The notes beneath the pieces are model-generated. The model was not told the DNA's origin. It did no database searches and saw only the letters and a list, made by a program, of their open reading frames with translations. Positions 45,255 through 59,000 of a stretch of DNA of 64,000 nt are shown here, one piece after another. Source of the stretch: Acridotheres tristis (lineage: Eukaryota; Chordata; Aves; Passeriformes; Sturnidae); the NCBI GenBank assembly GCA_037013685.1, contig CM072899.1, positions 1,233,479 through 1,297,478 on the forward strand. Direction: 5' to 3'. A program made the translations under genes and the position numbers. Position 1 is the stretch's first letter. Every line of letters starts with the position of its first letter.

Positions 45255-48104
45255 AAAAAAGTGGTTTTCAACAACACTTTATTGAAGCACTTCAAAATTA
45301 TCACAATGATAGATGTTGCCTTTAACAGAATAAAACCTGTCATGTCATAATTAAAAGGCACTAATCCTGGCACAAAGGTCTACTTACCCACCTTCCACTG
45401 GGAGGGAGATAAAAACATCAAGTATTTCACTTCTCCTTTTTAAAGGGTATGTGCAAAGCCCCTCTGAGTGCCATTTGTGTTTGCCATTGGAGTGACACGT
45501 GAGAGAAAACCCCTCTGTTTCACCAGGACACGCTGGAACATCCAGCAGCTGCAGCCCTAAAGCAGCAGAGCCCTCTCAAGGGTCATGGTCTGGTGAGACA
45601 AACTGTTCTGCACTCACATTTTGGGAACTAAAGCCCTCAAGCTCAGGCACTCACACATGACTTCTCCTTTAACACGATTCACTGTCTGTGTCAGCTTAGA
45701 AACACAGCTAAATAAATATCCTGCTGTCCAGCCCTTTTTGGGATGCACACTCCTCAGGGTCAGTGCAGGAGCAAGGCAGGGGAGCAGTGCTGGCATGCTG
45801 GGGGAGCACAGTTCCTGCACAAAGCAAACCAGGACGTGCCATTGCACAGCCACAGCAACGACAAAGGAAACCTCAGGCAAGTTAAAAGCTTGGTAATCCT
45901 GCTAAGACATACCCCAGGTTATTACAGATCCCTGCACAACATTCCTAGATCCAACAGAGAGACTGTTTAAGGCATTTTCTTTGGCCTTTTCTTCTACCAG
46001 AAAGTGAAGATTATGCAGTTTGATACGTCAGCACCCAAAATTTTTCCAATCTGTTTCCATCACAATGCAAAGAGAAAACATAAATCACTGAGAAACTGGA
46101 GTATGGGTTCCAGGGATGATGGAACAGCTCCACATGTGTGCATCTTTCCTGTTGCCAAGTGGTGGGCCAGAGGTGCTCTGTGCAGCTGCCCAGCCCCTCA
46201 GCTGGCCCTGGGTGATGGGAACTTGAGGGAATCACCATCCACACCGAAGCTGTGAGGACAGGGACACTCCAAGGAAAACTCTCCCACTGCCAGAGCTGTG
46301 GGGCAAGCACAACCATTCCTCATCTCACCACTGCTGCTCCAGGACCACCTGCACTGAGCAGAGCCACCACCAAGGACTGAGAGCTGGTTTAAAGCCAGGA
46401 CAGCACACAATGCCCACACCCCATGTCACAGAGGCAGCACTGCTGTCCAACCTCCAGGTATTCACCACCACCAGTTCTCTCTGGCTCAGTGTCTGCCTTT
46501 TCACAAGAGCTGCTTTTCTTAACATGCCAACAGTCAAGTCCTGCAACTCCAGAGGAGTTCCAGGGCTGAGGCTGTTGATGTCAAATGCGGTAACTTGTGA
46601 AACTAAAATGCATCCCCAAAAGCAGCTTTTGTGAAGAGAAAGGGAAATTTAATCATCCTCTTTTTACTGTCCATGCTCACTACAGAGCCTGAGACAAGCA
46701 ATCATGGTGAGATTACATTTCTAGAACACAGCTACAGCATCCAAGTTCAGCAAACACCACTGCTAATGCCTGAACTCCACACCTTTATAGGCCAGAAAAG
46801 ATTTAACCTTGGACATAAAGTGTCAGAGGAGTACTGATTTCAGTCCAAGGCTGAAAGGTGCTGAGAAGGAAACACTTCCTTCACTTCCCTTGTTTCAAAG
46901 GAAAGGCAAGTTACTGGAGCCCAGAAACAGAACAAGTGCACTGGAATCAAACAGCCACTCTGAGGGCTCCTTCCTGCCACAGGAGTTACCAAGAGCATCT
47001 GGCAGGGCAGTACTAGAACAGCTGTGAAACAGCATTTTGGGCAGTATTGCAAATGTACATTTTGGAGCACACACGTCATAGGGGGCCCCGTGTCTCTCCC
47101 TGCTATTTACACCTGGACACAAAACTGGCACTGAAATATCACATGAAACAAAAAGCTGTGGGTCAGTTCATAGCACAGCTGATTTACTCAATGACTGGTG
47201 CTGGTATCACACCAACCAGGCTGGCAAGGCTGAGTGCACTAACATTGTTTTCAGATTTGTGTCAAGACATTTTACTTTGACTACGAACTGCAGGGAGCTT
47301 GTTCTGCATGCAGGAAACTCCCAAAGAAATAAACACAGGATCTTGAACAGTTCACTAGTCCTTCCCACCAGCTGAGTTACACATGAAGGATGCTCAAAGA
47401 CCTGCACTCAGGACTAAAAACTAACCTGATACAGCTCAGCAAGTCTGAAAGCTTACATGGAGACAAGCCTGAAACAAGACATCCAATTTCTAAACATTAA
47501 TTGGAAGATGCTGATAGACAGTCCTACAAATTAATCAGTGTCCCAAGAGAAATTAATACAACAAAAACCTTTGGGAAGAATGGTGAAACTTCGGATTAAA
47601 ATCACAGCAAAGATTTTGTTCAAGACCTCAGTCAACAAAAGCCTCCCATTCCACTGAGACAAGAATCTTTCTGCTTTAATTGGCAGTGAATGATCAGGCA
47701 CTGCAAGATCTGACACTTGTGCTAGAAAAACAAAAGGTTTTACTCTAGGCTTGACACAAGAACCAAGCTTGCAGACACATGCATTTCTCTCCTGAAAACA
47801 GAGCTCCAGAAGGCTGCCCCTGCTTCACACCCTGCAGCTGACCAGTGCTTTTCACACACATAAAAAAGCCCTGAAATCTGCTCAGACTATCTGAGCTTGC
47901 TCAGGTAAGGTGAGCAAGCCCCAGGCCTCAAAGGTAGTTTTGTGAGCATTTCACTGGAACAGTTGAACCACAGAATATAAATCAGCTCAGGTATTTATCA
48001 ATCCTTCTTCCCCCACTGTAATCTTTGGCAGAGCAGACAGACATCCCATTGTGTTTTTCCATGAGTTCAGCCACATCAACTCAAGTCAGGCAGTTAAGTG
48101 TCAA
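45255..48104 (-). other. ARL8B: Possible extended ARL8B 3' UTR
   Basis: Further minus-strand sequence shows no gene and few repeats. It ends at another AATAAA (45278-45283) followed by GTTGTTG-rich sequence. It could be a distal-polyadenylation isoform or simply intergenic DNA. Confidence 0.3.
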
Positions 48105-49991
48105 TACAACCCTCAAAACATAAGTTTATTGAATAAAGCTGAAGAGCAGTAAACCAACATATGCATCCACCTAAATAAAAAAATTCACGTATTTACAAAG
48201 TTCAGTAATTGTATAAGTTGTTCACATGCAGAGAGTAATGCACAGGTTAACAATTGGTAGTGTTTGGATGCCAGAAACGCTGAAAGCAGTGAAGTAGATA
48301 AACACCAAACACATCAAGTTTAGCTATAGGCCAGTTAACTAAACAGTGACCTGGTCCCCCACGAAGATTCACACATTCTAGTTTAGTTTCCTTATTATAG
48401 GCACAAGCAAATTTGCTAAATAAAAGTAACTGTAGCAGTTCTGGTGAACTCGGGACTACAGTAGCAAGTTAATACACCCTTTCCTCTACAGCACCAGAGT
48501 ATGGATTAATTGGATCATGCTTCAGAGAACTGAAAGGGGACAAAAAGTTAAAATGCAACTTCAGACTGAAGGCAGGCAGCGTGTAGTGTCTGTGCAGCAG
48601 TGCCAGAGCTGGGACACGACAGGAAGGCCATGGCAGTGTGCATGAACACTGGCTTGTCACAACTGAGGGGGACTGAACACTGCTCCCAGCCCGAGGCTCC
48701 CAGGAGATGCAAACCACACGGAGGGGAGGAATCACACACAGTGTGAGTGAGGCAACACAAGCAGCTGCACCATGGATGTGCACACACCAGGAGCTACACT
48801 GACACTGCTGGATGAACAAACCAGTCTGAGCGAGGCTGTCCCTTTAAATATGCTGAAGTCACTGAGAAAGTAAAGCTACAGAAACATTACAATCTTGGGT
48901 TTATACACACTTCCCTAAGCTGCAGGAGCTAGTCAAGAGACAGGATCAATTCATTGGCTCTCTTGTGCTTTGACACAGCTAAACATTTCATTGCATCTGA
49001 CAGGCTTTGCACATGGTTACATGGAGAAAGCAGGCGGGTCTAGAGTTGTCACAATAGCCCAGGTATTCCATAGCACCAGGTGAAACTGTGCCCAGCCATT
49101 CCAGGAGCAGGAGAGACACTGACAATTACACACAGATTGTGCTAAAGGTCAACAACTGCCTCGATACAAGAGCATCAGTAATTTGGGTGTCATGCAGCTG
49201 CTCAGAATGCATGTTCTGGTTTCAGAGAGAGACCACGAGTATCTGGAGATAGAAAAATGTATTTGAACAAAGCCTGATGTTCCTAGTGATTTGTTTTCAT
49301 GCTGGAATACTCCAATTTTTGAAAGTTTGACAGAACAGTCCATTCCCATCCCCCACATAAAGGTTAAACAGAAGCAACAGAATGATTTTAAACAGATGAC
49401 CTTCCTAATTCGTTAAGTTTTCTTTTTCAAGTGACAGGATCTCAGCTGTAGATTAGTGATGCTGATCTATGCCTTGTGCTCCCCTCTGCAAACAGTTTCC
49501 ATTTCTCTGCTTACATACACACATCACATGCATTTGTGAGATCAATCAGTATCCCACAACTCACGCTTAAATGTTTTCTAACTACTGTATGTGGCATCTT
49601 ACAGAATCTTAATGCTGTCAAGCATCAGCATCTTCAAGCCACTAAACACTAGAAATAAAACACTTGCTGAAAATCATATAAAAACCTGGCCCTGAAAAAC
49701 CAGAACAGAGTGTACCATCGTAGTTAACATGGTAGAGATATTTCTTTAAAAAGCCCCCCCCACAACCCTCCCACCACAGATGGTTGTAAAATAAATATTT
49801 GTGCTGACTTTATCATGACAACTCTAGTTGTTTTGTGACAGAATAGGAATACAAGTCTTCAGCAGTGCACATGAGAGATGAACCGTGAAAAGGCAGATTC
49901 TTGATACAGGAGTTTTGGGTAGTATCTCATTATGGAGGGAAGTGGACAATTGAGATTATGGCCAACTGGTACTGGAGATTCCAGGAAGACT
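48105..49991 (-). other. ARL8B: ARL8B 3' untranslated region
   Basis: About 1.9 kb of AT-richer unique sequence follows the stop. AATAAA on the minus strand lies at 48125-48130, followed on the transcript by a GT-rich stretch typical of a cleavage site. This gives a likely end near 48.1 kb. Confidence 0.6.
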
Positions 49992-50041
49992 TCAGCTTCT
50001 TCTAGATTTTGAATGCTGAATAAGCCACTGAAGCGTGATAT
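49992..50041 (-). CDS. ARL8B: ARL8B coding exon 7 (terminal)
   Basis: It encodes [15 protein letters not shown] and a TGA stop, matching the conserved Arl8b C-terminus. The acceptor is CCTGTAG. Confidence 0.96.
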
Positions 50042-53000
50042 CTACAGGGAGAGAGAAGAGAAGTTCCACATTCAGGTGTCTGTACTGGTGTCAGTGGCAA
50101 GGCTTTGGTATTCCAGTGTCCCAAACACAGGACAGGAATATCCAAGCCCTTCCCTAGAGGATGGCCCAGGGCAGATGAATAGAATGATTTTTTAGGATGC
50201 TTGCTGTCCATGCTTTGATCCTGTCACTGCCCAGCAGCCTTTAGGTAACAATGACAGTGGCACTGCCCCACACATCCTGGTTCCTCAGTTCTGTCCATCT
50301 CTAGGAAAAAGACATTCCTTCATCAGACACTTCACTGTGGCTCCAAGAATTCATTTTAGATCAGCATTGCTGTGTTCAGCCAGGCTGCAGCTCCTCCCCT
50401 GACGAGAACAAAGCAGTTTAGCCCTGTGGTACAGGGCATCATGCTCCTCCCTGCCTGGGAGAGCCTCTCCTGAGGAAGGGAAAGGCCCTGGCTCCCCTCC
50501 AGCAGCTCCTCAGTGATGCTCAGCTGTGCTGGGAGCCTCGTGTGGATCTCCACAGAAAGGAGTCTGTGCTTCCCTCCACCATGTCTGAACCTTTAACTGA
50601 TGCTAAGCTGACAGGGGCTTCTTGGAAGTCACAACTGTTCCACAGACTATTCAGTTTTCCTAGAAAGAAGCTTTTTTTCCTATAAAGCCATCCTGGTATC
50701 CTTTAGAGCTTCTCCTGGGAGCATCACCCTGAAGTTTCCTCATCAGCAAACTCCTGTTACCCTGGAAATGCACGTGTTAATCCCATGGCAGCCATGGAAG
50801 GCATCAGGAAAAGGATGGAAAATGTTAAATTCGGTTTTCACTCAGCTGAGATGACTCAGTTTACTCACAAAGCTTATGGCAAACACCAGAGATCACACAG
50901 GACGTGGTTCCTGCTTTGAACTCCCCAAGTCCTGAAGCACTGGATGTCTGTGCCAGGAAAAGGCACTGTTTGGCTGCAGGGAACAGGGACTGGCAGATGC
51001 CACAACACCAAGTGCTCTGATAACACAGCAAGGGAAGGTGACTATTCCAAGAGAATGACTTGAGGAAAAACTTGCTGCAAGTACTTGGCATCCTCACCAA
51101 GTGAGGCAGAGGTGAGAGCACCTGGCAGAGGTATAAAATCATTCAGGCCAAGCTAATGGACTAGTCAGCTCTCTCCTGCAAACTGACTGAAGAAAGGAGT
51201 AGATTTCACAGGCACTGACATTTTTTGGTAACTACAACCCCTAAAGCTTTAACACCAATCAGGCTTCCTCACTGCCATCAGGAGTTATGCTGAATGTAAC
51301 CAGTGCACTCACACATTGGTCTTGGATTTGTTCCTGGTTTCCTGAAGACAGGAGGTTTGTTAAGAAGTTACAATCCCCCCAGTCCACCCTCTGACAGCAC
51401 TTCATAATTCTCAGTGTTTTGGGTTAATAGTTACCTATATTATCTTTCTCTTTGCAAGAAATTGAGTAGCAGCAGATTTCTCTGTCCTGAATAGCAGCAA
51501 GGTTCCTAGGAAAGAAAGAACATTTCAGGGCACATTTCACTGACACAAGGACTCTTACTGACAATCTGAACTGCTCCTCTTCCCCTTTCCCACACAACTT
51601 GTTCTGTGCAATATTCAGTTACTGTGAGCTTCCTGATCTAATAACAACCCTATCTACATGAATTTATTGAGTAAGAGAAATGTTTCTTAGCAAGGGTTAG
51701 ACTTACATCTTTTCAATTAGCTGTTTCTCATCCAAAGCATTAGGAAGGTCTCTCTTATTTCCAAGTACTAGAACCTGAAATCCAGAGAAGGAAAGGGTTG
51801 TGGCTTTGCCTAAAAAAAAATCCCAACCAAAACCAGAAAACCAACAAACTTCAGAGGAGTCTCATGAGCAGTCTGCATCTGCCTACTAAATCTAATGGAA
51901 TGAGATATTCATTGTTAAACCAGATCAAGAAAAAAGACTGACCTAGTCACAGGGAAAGGGGGAGGTACAAATAAACTGTTCTGTGCAAAGAGCAAGCACG
52001 AGAATACATCAGCAGATAAATGTGAGAACATCTGCAGACACTCATCTGAGATTCCCCAAACTTACTCTACACTTCTGTACCCCACTGTGGTTAATCTGCA
52101 GTCAATAGCACAAACTCACATTGTGGAATCCTCTAAACTACTGTTTCAATTGTATTTATTATGTTTTGTGAGCACTGAATGAAATAAGACCCCTGAAGAT
52201 CAAAAATCGGTTTAAGGCACTGGGGGCAGGTATTGTTCATGCTTACACTGACCAGTAAGGTGGGGCCTTACAATTCAGAGCTCAAGGCAGACTGCAGAGT
52301 TGCTCAAGTGATGCACATTCCTCAGAGACATTTAAAGGTGTTTAAGGTGATGTTACTTACAGGGATTCCTTGTAACTGGGGCTTATCTAGAAGATTGTGC
52401 AGCTCATTTCGAGAGGCTTCTATTTTGTCACGATCTGCAGCATCTACCATGTAGCTTTAAAGAGAATTTCAGGTTAGGTCAGTGACACTGAGCTCCTGCA
52501 GAAACATCACTCTTTCCTTTACACTTTACACAGCTTTGAGCACATTCAACAAGGCTTTAAACAAAGCTAGGACTTCTGAGTGAAGAATTAAGTTCTTTTT
52601 AAAAAAATTTTCTAAGAGCAGAGTAGAAGGAAGTTAGACAGCACTGTACCCAGTTCAGACAGGGAGGAGTTAGCACTCCAGATCAGACACTGATAAAATA
52701 ACCCATCCTGAGCCCTGAACTTAGGGGTGAAAAAGGTCAGTGTGGTTGCAGTGCAGGCTCAGAATCACAAGGAGAACTACAGAGTGAGGCATGCAGTGTT
52801 AGGAAGGCTGCCAGAGAAGAGAAGCACACGTGAAGGAAGGACACTTACACAATAGCATTAACTCCTCTGCAATATCGCTCCCACATGCTCCGGAATCGGG
52901 GCTGCCCTCCTATATCCCAAATCTTAAGGCAAGGGGAGAAAGACAATTTAGCCATGCACTGTGTTTAAACATGTCAGGCAAAGATAAGACAAGAAATCAC

Positions 53001-56000
53001 AACAGTTTTTCCTTTGTCCTTAAGCAGCTGCTTGACCTTTCCCAAGTTAAAACAGGAATAATCCCTTGCACAGCTGCTCAGAGCTTAGGGCCCAACAGCA
53101 GGAGATGCAAACTGGAGCACCTTGCACCAGAGGCAAGAACATCCTGTGTAAGAAGGTAACACACTGAGGTACACAAGAAAATACAATGTATTCACTTAAA
53201 GCTTTGCTTTTGATGCAAACCTTCCCTTAAGCAAACTGATGAGAAGGAAAGCAGCATCTCTGAGCCTCAAACACTCAGATCTAAGCCAGACAGCATCATC
53301 ACAACAGTGCTTCAACTAGTCCATGAACCTGGGAATCACACAGAGATTCTCATTTCAGAAACTCCATAAATAAACATAAATGTCTTCTTAAGCTACTCGA
53401 CAGATTTAGTTGAGCCTCTTCAGTTTTCTATATTTGCCTCAAGGCTGGAAGCAAAACAGAGCAAACATGTAAATTTTAAACTAGAAGCTAAAGAAAACAG
53501 TCAACAATGGCAACATACCTTTATTGTAACATTACCCTTTGTAACTTTCCTCATGTTGAAGCCCACGGTAGGAATCATATCTTCACTGAATTGACCTGAC
53601 TGGAAAAAAGAAAAAAGAAGAGTGAAATGTAGTGCTTATCTGACACAACTGGTTTACACAGTAAAATATCCCAAGCTTTTTCTAACCATTTGCCTTCCAA
53701 CTGAAGGCTTCACGGCCAAGAAGTCAGGGATGTTAAATCCATGTGTACTGGAGCTTGTGTGAAGTCAGGCAACTCATTTCTTACAAGCACTGAAATCGTT
53801 TTTCAAGCCTTGAGGCAGCCAGGGGAGCAAAGTCACTCGGGAAAGTGTCTGCACAGCTTAACAGATGGACAGTCAGGGCAAGGGGAGGAAAAGAACCATT
53901 CACTACTTCTGCTGGAGCCAAGGTCTGCATGTCAGGATCTCCCAGTTACCTGGGAGCTAGAAATATCCAGACGGGCTCCCTGTGATGCAAGCTGCTCTCT
54001 GGCCAGCATTTGCAGTAATAAATCACTCTTGTGCAGGAAGCTCCAACCCACAGGTATGGGGTGACTCCCTGAGGAGTGTTAAAGGCTGCAGAGTGGAAGG
54101 ACCTGACGGGTCAGCTTCCTGCCAGGCCACAGTGGCCAACGTGCTCAGCAGTGGCAAAGGCAGCTCCAGAGTGTCTGAGCCCATTTCCAGCACACACTGA
54201 GCACCACTCCCAGCTGGGACACAACTGACAGCACTGCACTGGAGAGCTGCTCCAGTGGCAGATGTTTTACTGTCTGTAACACTTCCATCTGCAGCAGCTT
54301 GAGAGCCAAGTTCCCAACTATCTCCTGCAGCCACAACAAGAGTTTTCAACACTACTACAGATTTCTCCCTTGGCTGTTTGGCAGAAGGTGAATCAGCCAC
54401 AGTGGCCATTATGAAGCTCACTACATCCATTATGTGTAATAGAACCAGACAGTGAAGCACATTCGGAAAAATTAAGGTTGATCCCAAAGCATTCAGTTGT
54501 TTAATTAGGGTTTGGTATCACAGCAGCAAAGTCTGCATCTCTCCCCTGACACTGCCCAGAGAAGTTGCCTGGGGTTCAAAGCCTTTTGGGATCTCTGAAG
54601 CAGACACAGCACCCCAGAGTTAGGGCCTGACTGCCCACAAGCTGCAAGGAGCAACCAAGCCTGGCCAGGTGGCCATGAAGGACAACAGCTCCTGCCTTGT
54701 ATCAGGAACAGTGTGGCCGGCAGGAGCAGGGCTGCCCGAGGAGCTTGGTCAGACCCTGCAGCACTGCTTCAGAATCCACTCTGCCCCTTCTAACATAGCA
54801 GGGTGGGTGCCCAATGGGAATGCCAGTCCAGGAGCTGCCCATTCCTGCCCAAAATGCCAGGGCCTGAGCTGCCCACTGCAGCCAGAGTGAGCAGCACAGC
54901 CCAGAGGTGATGCTCAGCTGTGCTGCCATGGCTGGGGCAGCTCAGTTCAGCTCCTCAAACCAATCTTGCCTCTGAAGGGTCACTTGCCACGGTTTGCTCA
55001 AGCACCACAGCATTCCTGCCTCCACATTCCTGCCTCCACAGTCACACCCCACACCCACAGCTCCTATCCCAGCACTCCCCAGCACTCCCTGAGCCTCCAT
55101 CTCTGCACTGCTGAGCCTTACCCCAGCTGCTGCCAACTATTCCCACTCAGATCCTTCCAGATCCTTCTCTCGAGAGCTGTTCTTATCAATAGGAACACAC
55201 ATTCCAGGAACCTCCTGGACTCATCACCTCCCTGCTGGGTTTATTTCCAGCAGACACGTGGGAAGCTGAGGTCCCCTATGAGAACAAGGCCTAGCCACGG
55301 TGAGACTTCTCCCAGCAGCTTGAGGAGGATTTTGGTGCTTCTTCATCCTGGGCTTGATGGTCTCGAAGAGCCTCCCAGCAGGATATCTGCCTTGTTGGCC
55401 TTCCTCCTGATTCTTACCCACAAAAAACCTTATCATGATCCTCATCAAGCTCTGGGCTGTCCAAACACTCCCTGCCCATCCTCGTGAGGAGTTTACAGCC
55501 CTCCCTTGCAGCACTCACTGTGCCAGTCATCCCACTAATTGCAGCCTGTTCAGCACCGATTTCATGTTCTCCCACTGCTCTTTGAGGATACAGATTCCTG
55601 CAGATTGGAGCAGCACTTCATTTGCCACATCTTGAATGTAATGTTGAAATTACTGTGACCCGCCACAGGGAAACTTTTACAGAATCTTCAGGAAAGCTGC
55701 TGCCTCTTATTCCTTCCCAAGTGCTCTCTACCCACACTGCACATCCCCAAACTTGTTTTGACTTGCTGAAAACCTCAAAACATTAAAACTGCAGTTGCTC
55801 AGTTAAGGTTCAGCTGCCTGTTCTCTGCTTTGCAGAGGGACAATCCAGAGCAGGGTCAGCTCAGGTCGTTATTTAAAAGACCTTCCCCTGACTTGAGCGT
55901 GGGTGTTCTCTGCTCACAGGCAGTGGACCCAAAGAAAGCTACTGACAGTCTTTTAAGACAGGTCAAAAATGGGTTAAAACGATTGTAAAGGATTTTAGCA

Positions 56001-59000
56001 GCAGACAGTGATCTCCTTTCATGGATTCTGCTACCACATTCAACTGTCTTGGCCCAGAAACAGTTCTCTAAACTCAGAATTTAGAGGGCTTTTATTTACT
56101 ACCTCCTCAGAGGAAAAAGCCAGGAAAAAGAGGAAAAAGTTCAGCTTCAACTTGGAGTATTCATATGCAAAAGCTACTCGAAGAGCAGAACAAAAGGAAC
56201 ATACTTTTACTAGCAGCCACTTCGTTTGAATCAGCCTTCCCTCCCAGAGCAGAGTGCTCGGTGCTATCACTGTGTGCTCACAATAAAATGCTTTCTCCTT
56301 CTACAAGACCAGCTTTAAAGCAGGTTTGATATGCACAGCAATATTTTCAATTCCCGATGGGAAAGCCTTTGGCTGTTGTCACACACAGCAGCACTGCTCC
56401 AACACTCATCAAGGACAGCAGGAGTAGCTGCTGACAAATGCAGCAATGCCTTGTTTTCAGCTCTGGTGCCCACCCCGGCAGGCAGACCCTGAACTCCCCG
56501 CAGGGCTCCTGGAAGGGCAGGAGCTGTCCCAGCAGGGATTCTGATGGAAACCTCAGCCCCGAGGTCACACAGACCACGCAGCACCAGCACAAGCCGAAGG
56601 TCACCAAACAAAGTTAAGTCCAAGCAGTGTGGGAGATAAAGGACAGGGAGACTAAACAGAGCCAATGTCAGAGGCCTCATGCACAAAGAACCCACAGGAC
56701 TAATCCTTCAGCCTCCTGGCTTAAGGGATGCTCCCTTCAAAGCTCCTGGAGTCCCCAAACATGAAATTTTAGTGCAGCATGAACCCACTTACCCAGATTA
56801 GTACTTATGTTGGATAAGGATTATTCAGAGCAGCAAAACTGCATCCAGACTGAACTAAGGGCCTTTATTCCGTGGATCAGTTTGGGTTCAGCTCACCTTG
56901 GATCAGCAGCAGCACTAAATCACAGACTGCAGCACTTCTGAACAAGCCAGCTACAGGTACAGTTCATTTCCAGGGGAAAACTTAGGACAAGTGTTTATCC
57001 TGCCTTCCCCTGACATTGCAGAAGTGTGCAAAGGGTGCGAGTTTAGTCTCTTTTATAACTTCATTAATATTACAACAACCTTATTAAACCTACCATTTCC
57101 AGCTGTCTTGAGTCAAAAAAACATAAACCAAACAAAATCACATTCGGGTTTCTTCATCTGCCTCTTCACAACCATAAGCTACAGCCAGAAACTCAAATTC
57201 CAGGGAGTTGTGGAATGGTAGAGTGGTTTCAACTGGGAGGAACCTCAAAGACCACCCAGTTCCACTCCCTGCCATGGGCAGGGGCACCTTCCACTACACC
57301 AGATTGCTCCAAGCCCTGTCCAGCCTGGCCTTGGGCAGCCCTTACCAGACTGTGAACCCCCTAAGCAGCTTGATTTTGATTCCACAGCCTGCACAAGGCC
57401 ATTCTTTGTATCATCAGAGAAGGTCAGGGCAGCCTTTAGTCTGCATCTCGTAAAGCTGACATGATTCACTACTGTTATAGAACCAATTTCTTCATACAGA
57501 CTTTGTTATTACACAGCAAAGATTGCTTTATCTTTAATCATAATACTTTTCATCCAGCTAGATGAGATCACAAACAAGCTTAACCAACTAGGAGACAACA
57601 CTTTGGAGTATGGAATCCAGCCAGGACACTCCCAATCCACCTGAACCAGAGTATTACATTAAACCCTGCTGCTCAATCCTAAACATTTCTTTCTTTTCAC
57701 ACTGAGAAAAAATGCTGCATGTCTCCAAAATGTCTTCTGAAAAAAATTATTTAAAAAGCAGTGCAATTTTAGCATTATATCAAGCTACCCCTACACTAAG
57801 CCTCCTCTGCAACACTCATAGCCTCAACCAAGCAGTGCATCATAAATGGACAAATCAACTTCCCATAGTCCAGCCTCCTTCTTTAGCAAATACTTCAGTG
57901 TTCCAGCTATTTGTGATCGTGATCAGAAGCCTGAACTCCAGATGAGAAACTTCAATCCCTGGAAGGCTTCCCAACAGCACTTCCAGGTATGATTTCTGCA
58001 GAAACCAAAACAGTGGTATATGACAAGAAAAGGCATTTTTATTTCCCCAGCCCTGACTTTAACTGAATATTTATAAAGACACGGACTGCTTAGCAAGTAT
58101 CTACCATAAAGAAGGCATATGCCTGTCTAGAAGTCAGTCATGTAAGAGCTCAGGACATTTCATGTTTCTGATAGTGAAGAAAGTGCCTTTATCCAGATGC
58201 CATTGCTTACAAAGTGCTCTACAGGAACTCAGGACCAAGATGGAAAAAGGAAATTCTGATTTCAGTCACCTATTTTAGCCCACCTAGAGTACAGCAAGCA
58301 GGACCTCAAATAAAGGCTCTGAGTCACCTCCCAGGAGCCTTATTAGCTAATGAAGTGATGCAATGCATTTCAAGAGACTTCTGCCATTAAGAAACACCTC
58401 AAATTTTATCACCTTTTTCCCTTACCACGGTGTGTGTGAAGTGACAACACATGGGATTTATGGCCTACCTGGGTGGTTCAAAAGGCACTAAAAAAGCAGT
58501 GGAGCTCTTCAGAGCAATATTTTGCTGCACTTCTCTGGTGTAGCTTCTTCAAGTCAAAGTTGCTTCTAACAGTCTTGAGAACAGAAGGAAGTTGCAGCTC
58601 CCAGCTGGCCAAACGAATGCTTTGTTGAGAGGCACTTCAGGAATTGCCTCTCTCTAGAAACCACAGTCTCATTCCAACACTTGCCAGATATTCCAAAGTT
58701 AAAAAACCAGCCACACTAATTCAGGCTTTGACACAAATCCTAAAAAAAGACCTTAGTTATTCTTATTTACACAAACAGGTTGAGTTTAGCTTTTAAACCT
58801 GATAACTGTATCAGAAAAGTCCAGCTTCCTTCCACTCCTCCAGATCTCTGCTCACTATCAGATTAAAGAGCTGTTCCAGTGCCAAACACCTGGATCAAGG
58901 ATCAATCTACCAGGCATCAGGCTAAACTTCTGCAGGAAGCCCAGGACGTGCCACTCGTGCATAAGCCACGCTGCTGAGGCTGCAGGGGATTCCCATCCTG

